From NCBI RefSeq assembly GCF_018332695.1, contig NZ_BOQN01000050.1, forward strand, positions 62,001 to 126,000: a DNA stretch of 64,000 bases, given 5' to 3'. The stretch comes from Paractinoplanes toevensis (GTDB lineage Bacteria > Actinomycetota > Actinomycetes > Mycobacteriales > Micromonosporaceae). A program made the position numbers and the translations under genes. Below are positions 42,884 through 50,563 of this stretch, piece by piece (positions within the stretch are counted from its first letter, which is position 1; each line of letters opens with the position of its first letter). The notes beneath the pieces were generated by a model. It was given only the letters and a program-made list of their open reading frames with translations. It made no database searches and was not told the DNA's origin.

Positions 42884-43987
42884 ATGACCACTCCCATCAG
42901 CATCGTCGGCGCGGGCCTCGGCGGGCTCACCCTGGCTCGGGTCCTGCACCGGCACGGCGTTCCCGTCACCGTCTACGACGCGGAGGTCTCCGCCGACGCC
43001 CGCACCCAGGGCGGCCAGCTCGACCTGCACGAGCACAACGGCCAGCGCGCCCTGGAGATCGCCGGCCTGACCGGCGAGTTCCGCTCGATCATCCATCGGG
43101 GCGGCGGGGCGCAGCGGGTCCTCGACCGGCAGGGCACGGTGCTCGCCGAGCTTCCCGACGATGGCTCCCTCACCCGTCCCGAGGCGCTTCGCGGGGACAT
43201 CCGGCGCATCCTGCTGGAGTCCCTGCCGGCCGGCACCGTGCGGTGGGGCCGGAAGTTGACCTCGGCCGTCCCGCTCGGCCGGGGCCGGCACGAGCTGACC
43301 TTCGCGGACGGCTCGACGGTCACCACCGACGTGCTGGTGGGCGCCGACGGCACCTGGTCCAGGGTGCGGCCGCTGCTCTCGGACGAGACACCGGTCTACG
43401 CCGGCCTGAGCTACCTCGACACCTACCTGCACGACGTGGACGTACGCCATCCGGCCTCGGCCAAGGCGGTCGGCGACGGCGCGATGTACGCCCTGATCCC
43501 CGGCCGGGGTTTTCTCGCCCACCGGGAGGCGGGCGACATCATCCACACCTACGTCGTGCTGAACCGCCCGGTCGAATGGTTCGCCGCCGGGGGCGTCACG
43601 AAGGCGCGCATCGCCGCCGAGTTCGAGGGCTGGGCGCCCGAACTCACCGCCCTGATCACCGACAGCGACCAGGCACCGGTCCTGCGCAGCATCTACCGAC
43701 TGCCCGACACCCACCGGTGGCCCCGGGTGCCCGGCGTCACCCTGCTCGGCGACGCCGCCCACGTGACCGTCCCCGGCGGCGAGGGAGCGAACAACGCGAT
43801 GCTCGACGGCGCCGAACTCGGCCTGGCGATCGCCGCGCACCCCGGCGACACCGAGGCCGCGCTGGCCGCCTTCGAGGAGGCGATGTTCCGCCGCAGCGAG
43901 GCCGAGGCGCCCGCCGCCCGGGAGACCGTCGAAATGATCTTCGGCGACGGCGCCCCGGACGCGCTGGTCAACCTGTTCGCCGGCTAG
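42884..43987 (+). CDS. FAD-dependent aromatic hydroxylase, TetX-like
   Basis: 367 residues. Class A flavoprotein monooxygenase: GXGXXG motif in ISIVGAGLGGLTLARVL, DG motif in VLVGADGTWSRVR and the GD motif in VTLLGDAAHVTVPGGEGANN. The spacing, the ARTQGGQLDLHEHNGQ stretch and length agree with tetracycline-destructase-type enzymes (TetX: GDAAHLMPPFAGQGVN) as well as other small hydroxylases. Control by a divergent TetR repressor with two operators fits a drug- or metabolite-inducible detoxifying enzyme; tetracycline itself is not implied. Good ribosome site (GGAAGGA) upstream. Confidence 0.88.
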   Translation: MTTPISIVGAGLGGLTLARVLHRHGVPVTVYDAEVSADARTQGGQLDLHEHNGQRALEIAGLTGEFRSIIHRGGGAQRVLDRQGTVLAELPDDGSLTRPEALRGDIRRILLESLPAGTVRWGRKLTSAVPLGRGRHELTFADGSTVTTDVLVGADGTWSRVRPLLSDETPVYAGLSYLDTYLHDVDVRHPASAKAVGDGAMYALIPGRGFLAHREAGDIIHTYVVLNRPVEWFAAGGVTKARIAAEFEGWAPELTALITDSDQAPVLRSIYRLPDTHRWPRVPGVTLLGDAAHVTVPGGEGANNAMLDGAELGLAIAAHPGDTEAALAAFEEAMFRRSEAEAPAARETVEMIFGDGAPDALVNLFAG

Positions 43988-43990
43988 GGC

Positions 43991-44213
43991 CTACTTTTCG
44001 TTGTGGATGAACCACACGCCGTCGCCCTGGCACTTGCTCTGGGTGGGCAGGCCGCCGTCGTAGTAGAGCCAGACACAGATGGTCGGACGAAGGCGAGCCC
44101 GATCCCCCATAGCGGGTACCAGCGGCTGTAGCTCGGGATCTCGGCGAACGCCGGGGTGGCCGCGCCCGTCACCAAGGCCACGACTACCGCCACAAACTCA
44201 GAATTCTCCGCAT
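43991..44213 (-). pseudogene. Small secreted cysteine-containing peptide gene, broken by two frameshifts
   Basis: Three overlapping frames together spell a sensible secreted protein of about 70 residues. ATG 44213 follows GGGGAGA and encodes MRRILSL; the next frame gives VAVVVALVTGAATPAFAEIP, completing a Sec signal peptide; the last frame from about 44078 gives ICVWLYYDGGLPTQSKCQGD and GVWFIHNEK to a TAG at 43991. Each junction corresponds to loss of one base (or gain of two). Two cysteines remain in the mature part. Homology is unknown. It could be a real pseudogene or sequence error, though two errors this close are unlikely. Confidence 0.6.
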
Positions 44214-44297
44214 GCTTCTCCCCGTTTCGTCACCGCGGCCAAAACCCCGACATATCGGGAGCCGTCGATGACCTTGGACATTAGCAACCGCAAGCGA

Positions 44298-44486
44298 AAT
44301 CTTTTCCGTACGGACCGGCGCAGTCCCGTGGCACGCGGTCCCGCGGGTGCATCTCACCCTCCGCGCGCCCGCTACGGGCGGGCCCGGCCCGCCCCTGGCT
44401 ACGCCCGACCTTGTGGACCTACCGCGCGGACAGAGCGGCAACTCCACAAGATCTGCGATGCCGGGCGCCACGACGTGGCATCGACC
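44298..44486. repeat. Dispersed structured repeat, copy B
   Basis: Second copy of the element at 36744-37001, in the same orientation, about 189 bp, lacking the 71-bp duplication. Its stems are CTTGTGGA (44410-44417) with TCCACAAG (44442-44449), and CGATGCC with GGCATCG. Sequence between the stem arms has diverged from copy A while the arms are kept, which supports selection on structure. It lies between the broken peptide gene and a TetR gene. Confidence 0.68.
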
Positions 44487-44497
44487 TCAAGAGCGGT

Positions 44498-45043
44498 CTA
44501 GCCCGGCCGGCGCAGCCCGGCGATCAGGAAACCGACCAGCCGGCGGGCGTCGTAGCGAAGGTTCTTGCCGGCGCCCGCGCAGATGCCACCGACACCGCGC
44601 ATGAGCTCGTAGGCGTCCAGGCCGGGCTGGATCTCGCCGGACTCGGCCGCCGCCTCGAGCAGGCGGGTGCACACCGGCACGAGCCGCTCGACGAAGTAGG
44701 AGTGCAGCGGGTCGTAGCACGGGTCGTCCGACTGGAGCACCGCGGCCAGCCCCTGCTTGGTGACGACGAAGTCGACGAAGTCGTCGAACCACCGCGCCAG
44801 GGCCGCATAGGGGGTGAGGGCGAATTCGGCCTCGGCCAACTCTTCGACCTGGTGCCGGTAGACGGCGACGATGAGGTCGGCCCGGGTCGGGAAATGCCGG
44901 TAGATGGTGGCCGTCCCGACGCCGGCGCGGGCCGCGATGTCCCGGATCGGCGCCTCGACGCCGGACGCGACGAAGACCGCGGCGGCCGCGTCGAGCAGCG
45001 CCTCCTGGTTGCGGCGCGCGTCCGCTCGCTGGGGCCGGGTCAC
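44498..45043 (-). CDS. TetR-family repressor of the divergent hydrolase
   Basis: 181 residues from GTG 45043, which has AAGGAG 6 nt upstream; an ATG at 45076 is in frame but overlaps the operator and lacks a site. HTH: ALLDAAAAVFVASGVEAPIR, then DIAARAGVGTATIYRHFPTRADLI. The C-terminal domain matches the common SACE_7040-like TetR layout. Two GGGAC-N3-GTCCC operators separate it from the hydrolase gene. Confidence 0.88.
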   Translation of the reverse strand: MTRPQRADARRNQEALLDAAAAVFVASGVEAPIRDIAARAGVGTATIYRHFPTRADLIVAVYRHQVEELAEAEFALTPYAALARWFDDFVDFVVTKQGLAAVLQSDDPCYDPLHSYFVERLVPVCTRLLEAAAESGEIQPGLDAYELMRGVGGICAGAGKNLRYDARRLVGFLIAGLRRPG

Positions 45044-45069
45044 CTCACACTCCTTCACCCTGGCTAAAC

Positions 45070-45108
45070 GGGACAACGTCCCATATCGTCAAACGGGACA
45101 GCGTCCCG
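45070..45108. promoter_or_regulatory. Twin TetR operators upstream of the hydrolase
   Basis: GGGACAACGTCCC (45070-45082) and CGGGACAGCGTCCCG (45094-45108) are similar palindromes with centres 25 bp apart, each preceded by AAAC. They lie between the divergent tetR (45043) and hydrolase (45139) starts. Confidence 0.72.
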
Positions 45109-45138
45109 CTTAATCAGCATGACAGAAACGGGTACCTC

Positions 45139-46047
45139 ATGGCCACTTCAGCGATTGTCTCGGTCAAGCCGGTGGTGCTGCCCGCGCCGGGCCGCGGCGA
45201 GGACCTTCGGGTGAAGGTGTCCGCGCCGGCGATCGGGCAGGACCTGCCGATCATCGTCCTCTCGCACGGATTCGGTTCGTCGATGGACGGCTACGGCCCG
45301 CTGGCCGACTACTGGGCCGCGCACGGCTTCGTGGTCCTCCAGCCCACCTACCTCGACTCGCGGACGGTGCGTCTTCCGGCCGACGATCCGCGTACGCCCC
45401 GGATCTGGCGTTTTCGCATCGAGGACGCCAAGCGCACCCTGGACCAGCTCGACCTGCTCGAAGCCGCGGTGCCGGGCCTCGGCGGACGGCTGGACCGGAG
45501 CCGGATCGCCGCGGCCGGTCACTCGTTCGGCGGCCAGACCACCGGCGCCCTGCTCGGTCTGCGCGTCCGCGACCCGCAGACCGGCGAGGAAGCCGACCTG
45601 TCCGACCCACGGGTCCGGGCGGGCATCCTGTTGGCCACGGCGGGCGAGGGCGGCGCCAACCTGACGCCCTTCGCGGCCGAACACTTCCCGTTCATGAACC
45701 CGACCTTCGCGCACATGAGCACGCCGGCCCTCGTGGTCGTCGGGGATCAGGACGACACCCCCCGCAAACACCAGCTGACCGTACGCGGACCGGACTGGAT
45801 GACCGAGCCGTACCACCTGAGTCCCGGCGCCAAGAGCCTGCTCACCCTGATCGGAGCGGAACACTCGCTCGGCGGCATCCCCGGTTACGAGGCCGCGGAG
45901 ACCACCGACGAGAACCCCGCGCACGTCGCCCTGATCCAGCGGCTCACGACCGCCTATCTGCGCACCACGCTGGGCATCGACGAGGAGAGTTGGCCGGCCG
46001 CGCGGGAGATCGTCGACGGTTCACTCGCCCGGCTCGAATCCAGGTAG
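45139..46047 (+). CDS. Alpha/beta hydrolase (chlorophyllase/PAF-hydrolase-like)
   Basis: 302 residues without a signal peptide. Oxyanion-hole region IIVLSHGFGSSMDGY, nucleophile elbow GHSFGG, acid in ALVVVGDQDDTPR and histidine in GAEHSLGG complete a Ser-Asp-His triad. The overall order resembles bacterial dienelactone/PAF-acetylhydrolase or chlorophyllase-like esterases. Expression is probably released when a ligand binds the divergent TetR repressor, so the substrate may be that ligand. The ribosome site is weak. Confidence 0.87.
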   Translation: MATSAIVSVKPVVLPAPGRGEDLRVKVSAPAIGQDLPIIVLSHGFGSSMDGYGPLADYWAAHGFVVLQPTYLDSRTVRLPADDPRTPRIWRFRIEDAKRTLDQLDLLEAAVPGLGGRLDRSRIAAAGHSFGGQTTGALLGLRVRDPQTGEEADLSDPRVRAGILLATAGEGGANLTPFAAEHFPFMNPTFAHMSTPALVVVGDQDDTPRKHQLTVRGPDWMTEPYHLSPGAKSLLTLIGAEHSLGGIPGYEAAETTDENPAHVALIQRLTTAYLRTTLGIDEESWPAAREIVDGSLARLESR

Positions 46048-46070
46048 ATCGGCGGGGAAGACGACCCGCT

Positions 46071-46093
46071 CGGGTGGTTCACCGTCCCACCCG
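46071..46093 (+). terminator. Possible terminator after the hydrolase
   Basis: CGGGTGG (46071-46077) and CCACCCG (46087-46093) form a 7-bp stem with a 9-nt loop, 23 bp after the hydrolase stop; ACAATTACG follows. It could also be an operator of the operon starting at 46149. Confidence 0.35.
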
Positions 46094-46148
46094 GACAATT
46101 ACGCTCTGCGATGCCGGACTTACGGAAACACCATTCCGGAGGCGCGAG

Positions 46149-46358
46149 ATGGGTTCCAGCAAGCACGAGTTCAAGGTTCAGCTCGACGGCATCGAGCTCA
46201 GCGAGGAGCAGGCCCACCGGGTCAACGCCGCGGTGCGGGCGGCCGTCCTGCGCGAGCTGGTCGAGCTGGAGGTGCCGGACTACCGGGTCGTTCTGGTCAG
46301 CCCCGAGGACCTCACGCAGCCCGGCTTCGGCATCGGCGTGCGGGTGATCGGGCAATGA
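46149..46358 (+). CDS. Small protein of unknown function, first gene of a three-gene operon
   Basis: 69 residues from ATG 46149, which has a GGAGG site 6 nt upstream. Charged, helix (ELSEEQAHRVNAAVRAAVLR) then beta strands (DYRVVLVSPEDLTQ, GIGVRVIGQ). No signal peptide or cysteine. I recognise no family. Its stop overlaps the next start as ATGA, so the two products are probably made in step. Confidence 0.75.
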   Translation: MGSSKHEFKVQLDGIELSEEQAHRVNAAVRAAVLRELVELEVPDYRVVLVSPEDLTQPGFGIGVRVIGQ

Positions 46359-46744
46359 GCGACGGCGCCGACCTGACCTGTCCCAGCTGGACATGCCAGG
46401 AGGGCGCCGTCGTCATCGGACTGATCGGCCCGGACGGGCGGCTCGGCTACCTGCGGCCGACGATCCCGGTCGACGCCGCCCTGAAGCGCGAGCTGGACGA
46501 GCGCGGCGACCCGCTGCGCCGCGTCCGCTTCGCCGACCGCTGCATCACGACCGGTTGCGACCAGTGGACCGGCAGCCGGTGCGGCCTGGCCGACCACCTG
46601 GTCAAGGCATCCGTGCCCGAGGCCCACCTGCCGCACTGCGCGATCCGGGCGACCTGCCGCTGGTACGCGCAGAACGGCCGGGACGCCTGCCGGGTCTGCC
46701 CGTTCGTGGTCTACGCCCCCGGCCTCCCATCGGAAAGGACATGA
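46355..46744 (+). CDS. Nine-cysteine protein of unknown function
   Basis: 129 residues with cysteines at 9, 14, 63, 68, 76, 95, 101, 112 and 115. The spacing (CxxxxC, CxxxxCx7C, Cx5C, Cx10CxxC) and the aromatic CRWYAQ / ACRVCPFVVY end suggest a bound metal or iron-sulfur cluster; no signal peptide is seen, so disulfides are less likely. I cannot name a family. It overlaps the 69-residue gene by ATGA and is followed by the PASTA gene after one base. Confidence 0.75.
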   Translation: MSDGADLTCPSWTCQEGAVVIGLIGPDGRLGYLRPTIPVDAALKRELDERGDPLRRVRFADRCITTGCDQWTGSRCGLADHLVKASVPEAHLPHCAIRATCRWYAQNGRDACRVCPFVVYAPGLPSERT

Positions 46745-46745
46745 C

Positions 46746-47243
46746 ATGGGCACCGTAGAAGCCGTCGAGGTCCCGCCGCTGTTCGGATCGCTGCTCGAGG
46801 ACGCGGCCGCCGCCCTGGCCCTGCTCGGCCTCGGCGCGGTGCTGCTGCCGGACTTCCCGCCACCCCAGCCCGGGGCGACCGTCCAGGGCAGCATCCCGGC
46901 CGTCGGCCAGCTGGCGATCGTCGGACAGCCGGTGACACTGTTCTGGGCCGACCCGGTGACACCGGTGCCGGATCCCCCACCGCCGACCGTGCCCGACGTG
47001 GCCGGCTGGGACGAGCAGAGCGCGATCGACGCCATCCACAGCGCCGGCTACAACGTCGGCGTCAGCAAGTTCTACGACGTGCACGTCGCCGAGGGCAAGG
47101 TGATCACCGTCAGCCCACCGGGCGGCACCCTGCTCGACCCGGGCCTCTGGGTCCAGATCACCGTCTCGCTCGGGGACGGCGGACCGGTCCGCTGGGTCCC
47201 CCCGCCCCGGCTCAAGACACTGCCACCCTTCCCGATCGAATAG
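46746..47243 (+). CDS. Single-PASTA-domain protein
   Basis: 165 residues. The N-terminal half is hydrophobic and Pro-rich (LLEDAAAALALLGLGAVLLP) and lacks a clear signal peptide. The C-terminal half is one PASTA domain: VPDVAGWDEQSAIDAIHSAG, then VSPPGGTLLDPGLWVQITVS. PASTA repeats normally bind muropeptides in serine/threonine kinases and penicillin-binding proteins, but no kinase or PBP is nearby. The stop codon lies in the loop of a strong terminator hairpin. Confidence 0.78.
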   Translation: MGTVEAVEVPPLFGSLLEDAAAALALLGLGAVLLPDFPPPQPGATVQGSIPAVGQLAIVGQPVTLFWADPVTPVPDPPPPTVPDVAGWDEQSAIDAIHSAGYNVGVSKFYDVHVAEGKVITVSPPGGTLLDPGLWVQITVSLGDGGPVRWVPPPRLKTLPPFPIE

Positions 47244-47258
47244 GTCGATCGGGAAGGG
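47226..47258. terminator. Strong bidirectional terminator hairpin spanning a stop codon
   Basis: CCCTTCCCGATCGA (47226-47239) pairs perfectly with TCGATCGGGAAGGG (47245-47258): 14 bp with a 5-nt loop that contains the TAG of the PASTA gene. It lies 11 bp from the convergent GH127 stop and probably ends transcription from both sides. Confidence 0.75.
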
Positions 47259-47269
47259 CGGCCGCTCGA

Positions 47270-50200
47270 TCAGCCGTACGCGGCGTCGAAGGTGGCGGTT
47301 GCGGTCTGGCCGTCGATGGTTGCGGTGGCCTTGACGGTTGCGGTGCCGGCCGGGATGGAGGCGGCTCGGGTGTTGAAGGACTGGTAGGCCGTGTGGCCGG
47401 GGGCCACGTCCGGGACCGACTTCGAGCCGTACGCCGTGGTCAGCTCGATCGTCAGCGGGACGCTGTCGGTGTTGCGGGCGCTGACCGCGACGTACATCGT
47501 CGTGCCGATCCGTTGGGTCTTCGCCGTGACCTCGACCTTCAACGTCGCCGGGGGTGCCAGGTCGGCGCGGGCCGCGACGGCGGCCGTGACGATGGCGTTC
47601 TTCTCCGCCGCGGTGAACACGCCCGCCGTGACGAAATCGGTGGCGATGCCGGTGACGGCCGTGACGAACTGGTCGTGGGTGGCGAAGGGCGCCCGGTCCC
47701 AGACCAGGTCGAGGAAGGTCGGGCCGTCGGTGCCGGGCGAGGTGACGCCGGTGACGGGCACGTCGTAGTGCGGCAGGCCATCGTTGCGTTTGCGGTTGGG
47801 CACCCCGGCGTCGATGGAGCCGAACACCACGGCCGGTTCGGTGCGGCGGAAGTACGACGTCGTGGGCTGGTTGTCGCCGATGTAGTACGGCCGCAGGGTG
47901 AGCCCGCCGGCGGTGAAGGTCGGGTCGCCGGCCGCGGTGACCGGGCCGGGGACGATCGCGGCCCGCGAGTAGTCGCCGTCGCGCTTGAGGTGGCGATAGA
48001 GCGTCAGCTCGCGCCACGCGGTGCCGGTCCCGAGGATCTGCAGCAGCACCGGGCCCCAGAAGATGGCCTGGGTGTCGGGGCGGTCGATGGCCCGTTCGAT
48101 GCGGATGCTGAACGGCATCCGGATCTCCACCACGTCACCGGGGCTCCAGGTGCGGCTGAGCGTGACGTAGGAGGACGGCTGGGCCGGCAGGTTCTGCGCG
48201 ACCCCGTTGACGGTGACGGTGAAGCCGCGCACCGCCCAGCCGGGCACCCGCAGTTTGAGGTCGAGCGGCCCGCTGCCGTCCACCTTGAGCGAAACGGTGT
48301 CCGCGCGCGGGAACGACGTCTCCTGCGTGACGGTGAAGTCCTTCGCGGCCCAGGTCAGCGTGGACGGCGCGTAGAGATTGACCCAGAGCGTGCCGTCGTC
48401 GGCCGCATGAAGGTAGATGCTCTCCTGGTATTTCGTGTGGTTCTCCAGGCCGGTGCCACCGCAGCAGGTGCCGGTGTTCCCGTAGCCGCGCACGGTGCCG
48501 GATCCGAGCGGCTGGAAGTAGGTGACCTGCGGGTCGCCGGTCGAGGTGGTGTCGGCCCGCGAGCCGGCGATCATGTTGAGCAGGCCGCGCTCGTAGTAGT
48601 CCAGGTAGGCCGGATCGTGCTCGTGCAGGAACAGATTCAAGGCCAACTTCATCAGGTTGTACGTCGTGCAGGTCTCGGCACCGCTGGTGGCGACCGTGTT
48701 GGCGATGTTGTCGCGGTTCTGGAACAGCTCGAGGTTGTTGTTCGAGCCGGGGTAGTTGCCGCTGGTGCCGCCGTTGGCGAACATCCGGTGCGGCACCACC
48801 ATGCCGTAGAAGTTCTTGGCCGCGGTGAAGTACTCCTGGGCTCCGCCGTGCTCGAAGATGCGCAGGTAGCCGATGAACTGCGGCACATGGGTGTTGGCGT
48901 GCAGCCGTTCGGCGCGGCGGCGGCCGGGCCGGTTGGCCGGTGTGACCACCAGGATGTCGCGGTTCTGGACGGTGGCGCCGAACAGCGACTCGCGGTTGTC
49001 GAAGGCCTTCGCGGTCTCCAGGTGTTTCGGGTCGCCGGTGAGCGCGTAGATCTCCGGGAAGTTCTCGTTGGCGCCGCCGAACTCGCCGCCGATGTAGAGG
49101 TCCCACATGTAGTTGAGGTCGTCGCGGGTGAGCGGGCCGGGATAGTCGGGGTGGTTCTTGTCGCCGACGGTCAGCGCCAGGTGCGCCCAGTCGGCCATCT
49201 TGGTGACGACGTCGAGGGCCTGGGCGTTGCCGGTGTGGTAATACGCGTCGAGCAGCCCGCGCATGATCTTGTGCTGGGTGTACCAGGGCGCCCACGTGTT
49301 GGTGTCGGCGTTGCCGCCGTAGACCGCCCAGCGCGGTGGCCCGAGGCGCAGCACCGCGTCCTCCGGAATGGCGCCGAGGTAGCCGGGGTGGGTGGGGATC
49401 CAGTCGGCCGGCCCGGCCGTCGATGCGGCCACCACACCGGCGTCCCGGCCGTTGGGCGAGGAGTCCTTGAGCGCGGTTCCGCCCTCCTCGTCGAACCGGT
49501 ACCAGGCGATGTTGCCACCGTCCGGGCCGCCGTTGATCAGCGCGGAAAGTTCCGCCGAGGACAGCGCCCGGTCGAAGATGTGGAACTCGTCGATCGTCGC
49601 GTCCAGGAACGGGTCGCCGTACTGGGAGCGGCCGATCCACCGGTTGCCGGGGTTGCCGAGGTTCGACGGGTTCAGCGTCATGGCGGTGTTGGTGCCGGCC
49701 GGCTGCCCGTTGACGTACAGGGTGCCGGTGCTGCCGGACAGCGTCACCGCGATGTGCACCCACTGGCCGACCGGCAGCGCCGACGAGCCGTCGATCCGCT
49801 GCTCGGCGCCGGAGCCGCCGACGGTGATGGCGAACCGCGGCACGTTGCCGGTCACGCCGGCCCGCGGGGTGAGGAACATGTTGATGCCGGTGGACTGCCC
49901 GAAGTCGAACAGCCGGGTCCAGCTCGCGGTGGTGGCCAGGTTGATCCACGTGGCGATGGTGAAGTTGGTGAGCTGGTTGATCGCCTCCTGGGGCAGCGTG
50001 CAGTACTGCGCCGTGCTCGTGCCGTTCAACCGCAGGGCGCTGCCGAATTTGCCCGCCACCCGGCCGATGACCGGGGCCGGCTGCTCCCCGCCGCCGCCAT
50101 CGCCACCGAGCCGGGCCGTGATAGCGGCCTGACACGCGGCCAGCTCGGTGACCATCCAGTCGAGCTTGGTCTTGTAGACGGCCTCGCCCTGGTCGGCGTA

Positions 50201-50563
50201 CGCCTGTGCGAGGGCGGTCAGGTAGTGCCCGGCCCAGTGGCCGCTGAGCAGCCCGCCGTCCTCCCAGCCGCCCGGCACGGCGACACCGGCCGGGTTGGTG
50301 CGGCCGGCCTGGTTGTTGAACAGCACGAGGAAGCGGCGCTCGTCGTAGGCGCGCAGGAACGCCTTGGTGCGGTCACGCTTGGCCTGCAGCACACCGGTGC
50401 CCAGGCGCACGTCCTTGAGCGGGAACGGCCGGACCGGCGCGGTGGAGCCGGGTCCGAGGCCGGGCGGGACGGCGGCGAGGGCGGTGCCGGTGGGCAGCAG
50501 CGGGAAGACGCCGGCGGAGGCGGCGCCGAGTGCGGAGAGCTGCAGGAGGTGGCGGCGGTTCAC
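47270..50563 (-). CDS. Secreted GH127-like beta-L-arabinofuranosidase with inserted LamG
   Basis: 1097 residues from GTG 50563 (GTGA overlap with the DUF916 stop; GAAAGGA upstream). Twin-arginine signal NRRHLLQLSALG. The catalytic (alpha/alpha)6 domain of the GH127/DUF1680 family is split: about 55-160, then about 385-860. Zinc and nucleophile region: SGAETCTTYNLMK and GTCCGGTGLENHTKY, matching the Glu, Cys and Cys-Cys of HypBA1. Residues about 164-385 are a LamG jelly roll whose first strand (AWYRFDEEGGTALKDSSPNG) comes last, as if circularly permuted. The final 85 residues are a module shared with the GH43 and six-hairpin enzymes here, but without their cysteines. Removes beta-L-arabinofuranose from plant glycoproteins in relatives. 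Confidence 0.87.
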   Translation of the reverse strand: MNRRHLLQLSALGAASAGVFPLLPTGTALAAVPPGLGPGSTAPVRPFPLKDVRLGTGVLQAKRDRTKAFLRAYDERRFLVLFNNQAGRTNPAGVAVPGGWEDGGLLSGHWAGHYLTALAQAYADQGEAVYKTKLDWMVTELAACQAAITARLGGDGGGGEQPAPVIGRVAGKFGSALRLNGTSTAQYCTLPQEAINQLTNFTIATWINLATTASWTRLFDFGQSTGINMFLTPRAGVTGNVPRFAITVGGSGAEQRIDGSSALPVGQWVHIAVTLSGSTGTLYVNGQPAGTNTAMTLNPSNLGNPGNRWIGRSQYGDPFLDATIDEFHIFDRALSSAELSALINGGPDGGNIAWYRFDEEGGTALKDSSPNGRDAGVVAASTAGPADWIPTHPGYLGAIPEDAVLRLGPPRWAVYGGNADTNTWAPWYTQHKIMRGLLDAYYHTGNAQALDVVTKMADWAHLALTVGDKNHPDYPGPLTRDDLNYMWDLYIGGEFGGANENFPEIYALTGDPKHLETAKAFDNRESLFGATVQNRDILVVTPANRPGRRRAERLHANTHVPQFIGYLRIFEHGGAQEYFTAAKNFYGMVVPHRMFANGGTSGNYPGSNNNLELFQNRDNIANTVATSGAETCTTYNLMKLALNLFLHEHDPAYLDYYERGLLNMIAGSRADTTSTGDPQVTYFQPLGSGTVRGYGNTGTCCGGTGLENHTKYQESIYLHAADDGTLWVNLYAPSTLTWAAKDFTVTQETSFPRADTVSLKVDGSGPLDLKLRVPGWAVRGFTVTVNGVAQNLPAQPSSYVTLSRTWSPGDVVEIRMPFSIRIERAIDRPDTQAIFWGPVLLQILGTGTAWRELTLYRHLKRDGDYSRAAIVPGPVTAAGDPTFTAGGLTLRPYYIGDNQPTTSYFRRTEPAVVFGSIDAGVPNRKRNDGLPHYDVPVTGVTSPGTDGPTFLDLVWDRAPFATHDQFVTAVTGIATDFVTAGVFTAAEKNAIVTAAVAARADLAPPATLKVEVTAKTQRIGTTMYVAVSARNTDSVPLTIELTTAYGSKSVPDVAPGHTAYQSFNTRAASIPAGTATVKATATIDGQTATATFDAAYG

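Noticed and set aside
44184..44471. 95-codon minus-strand frame beginning MAPGIADL
   Set aside because: It derives from the dispersed repeat. The equivalent frame in the other copy is altered by a 71-bp duplication, so coding is unlikely.
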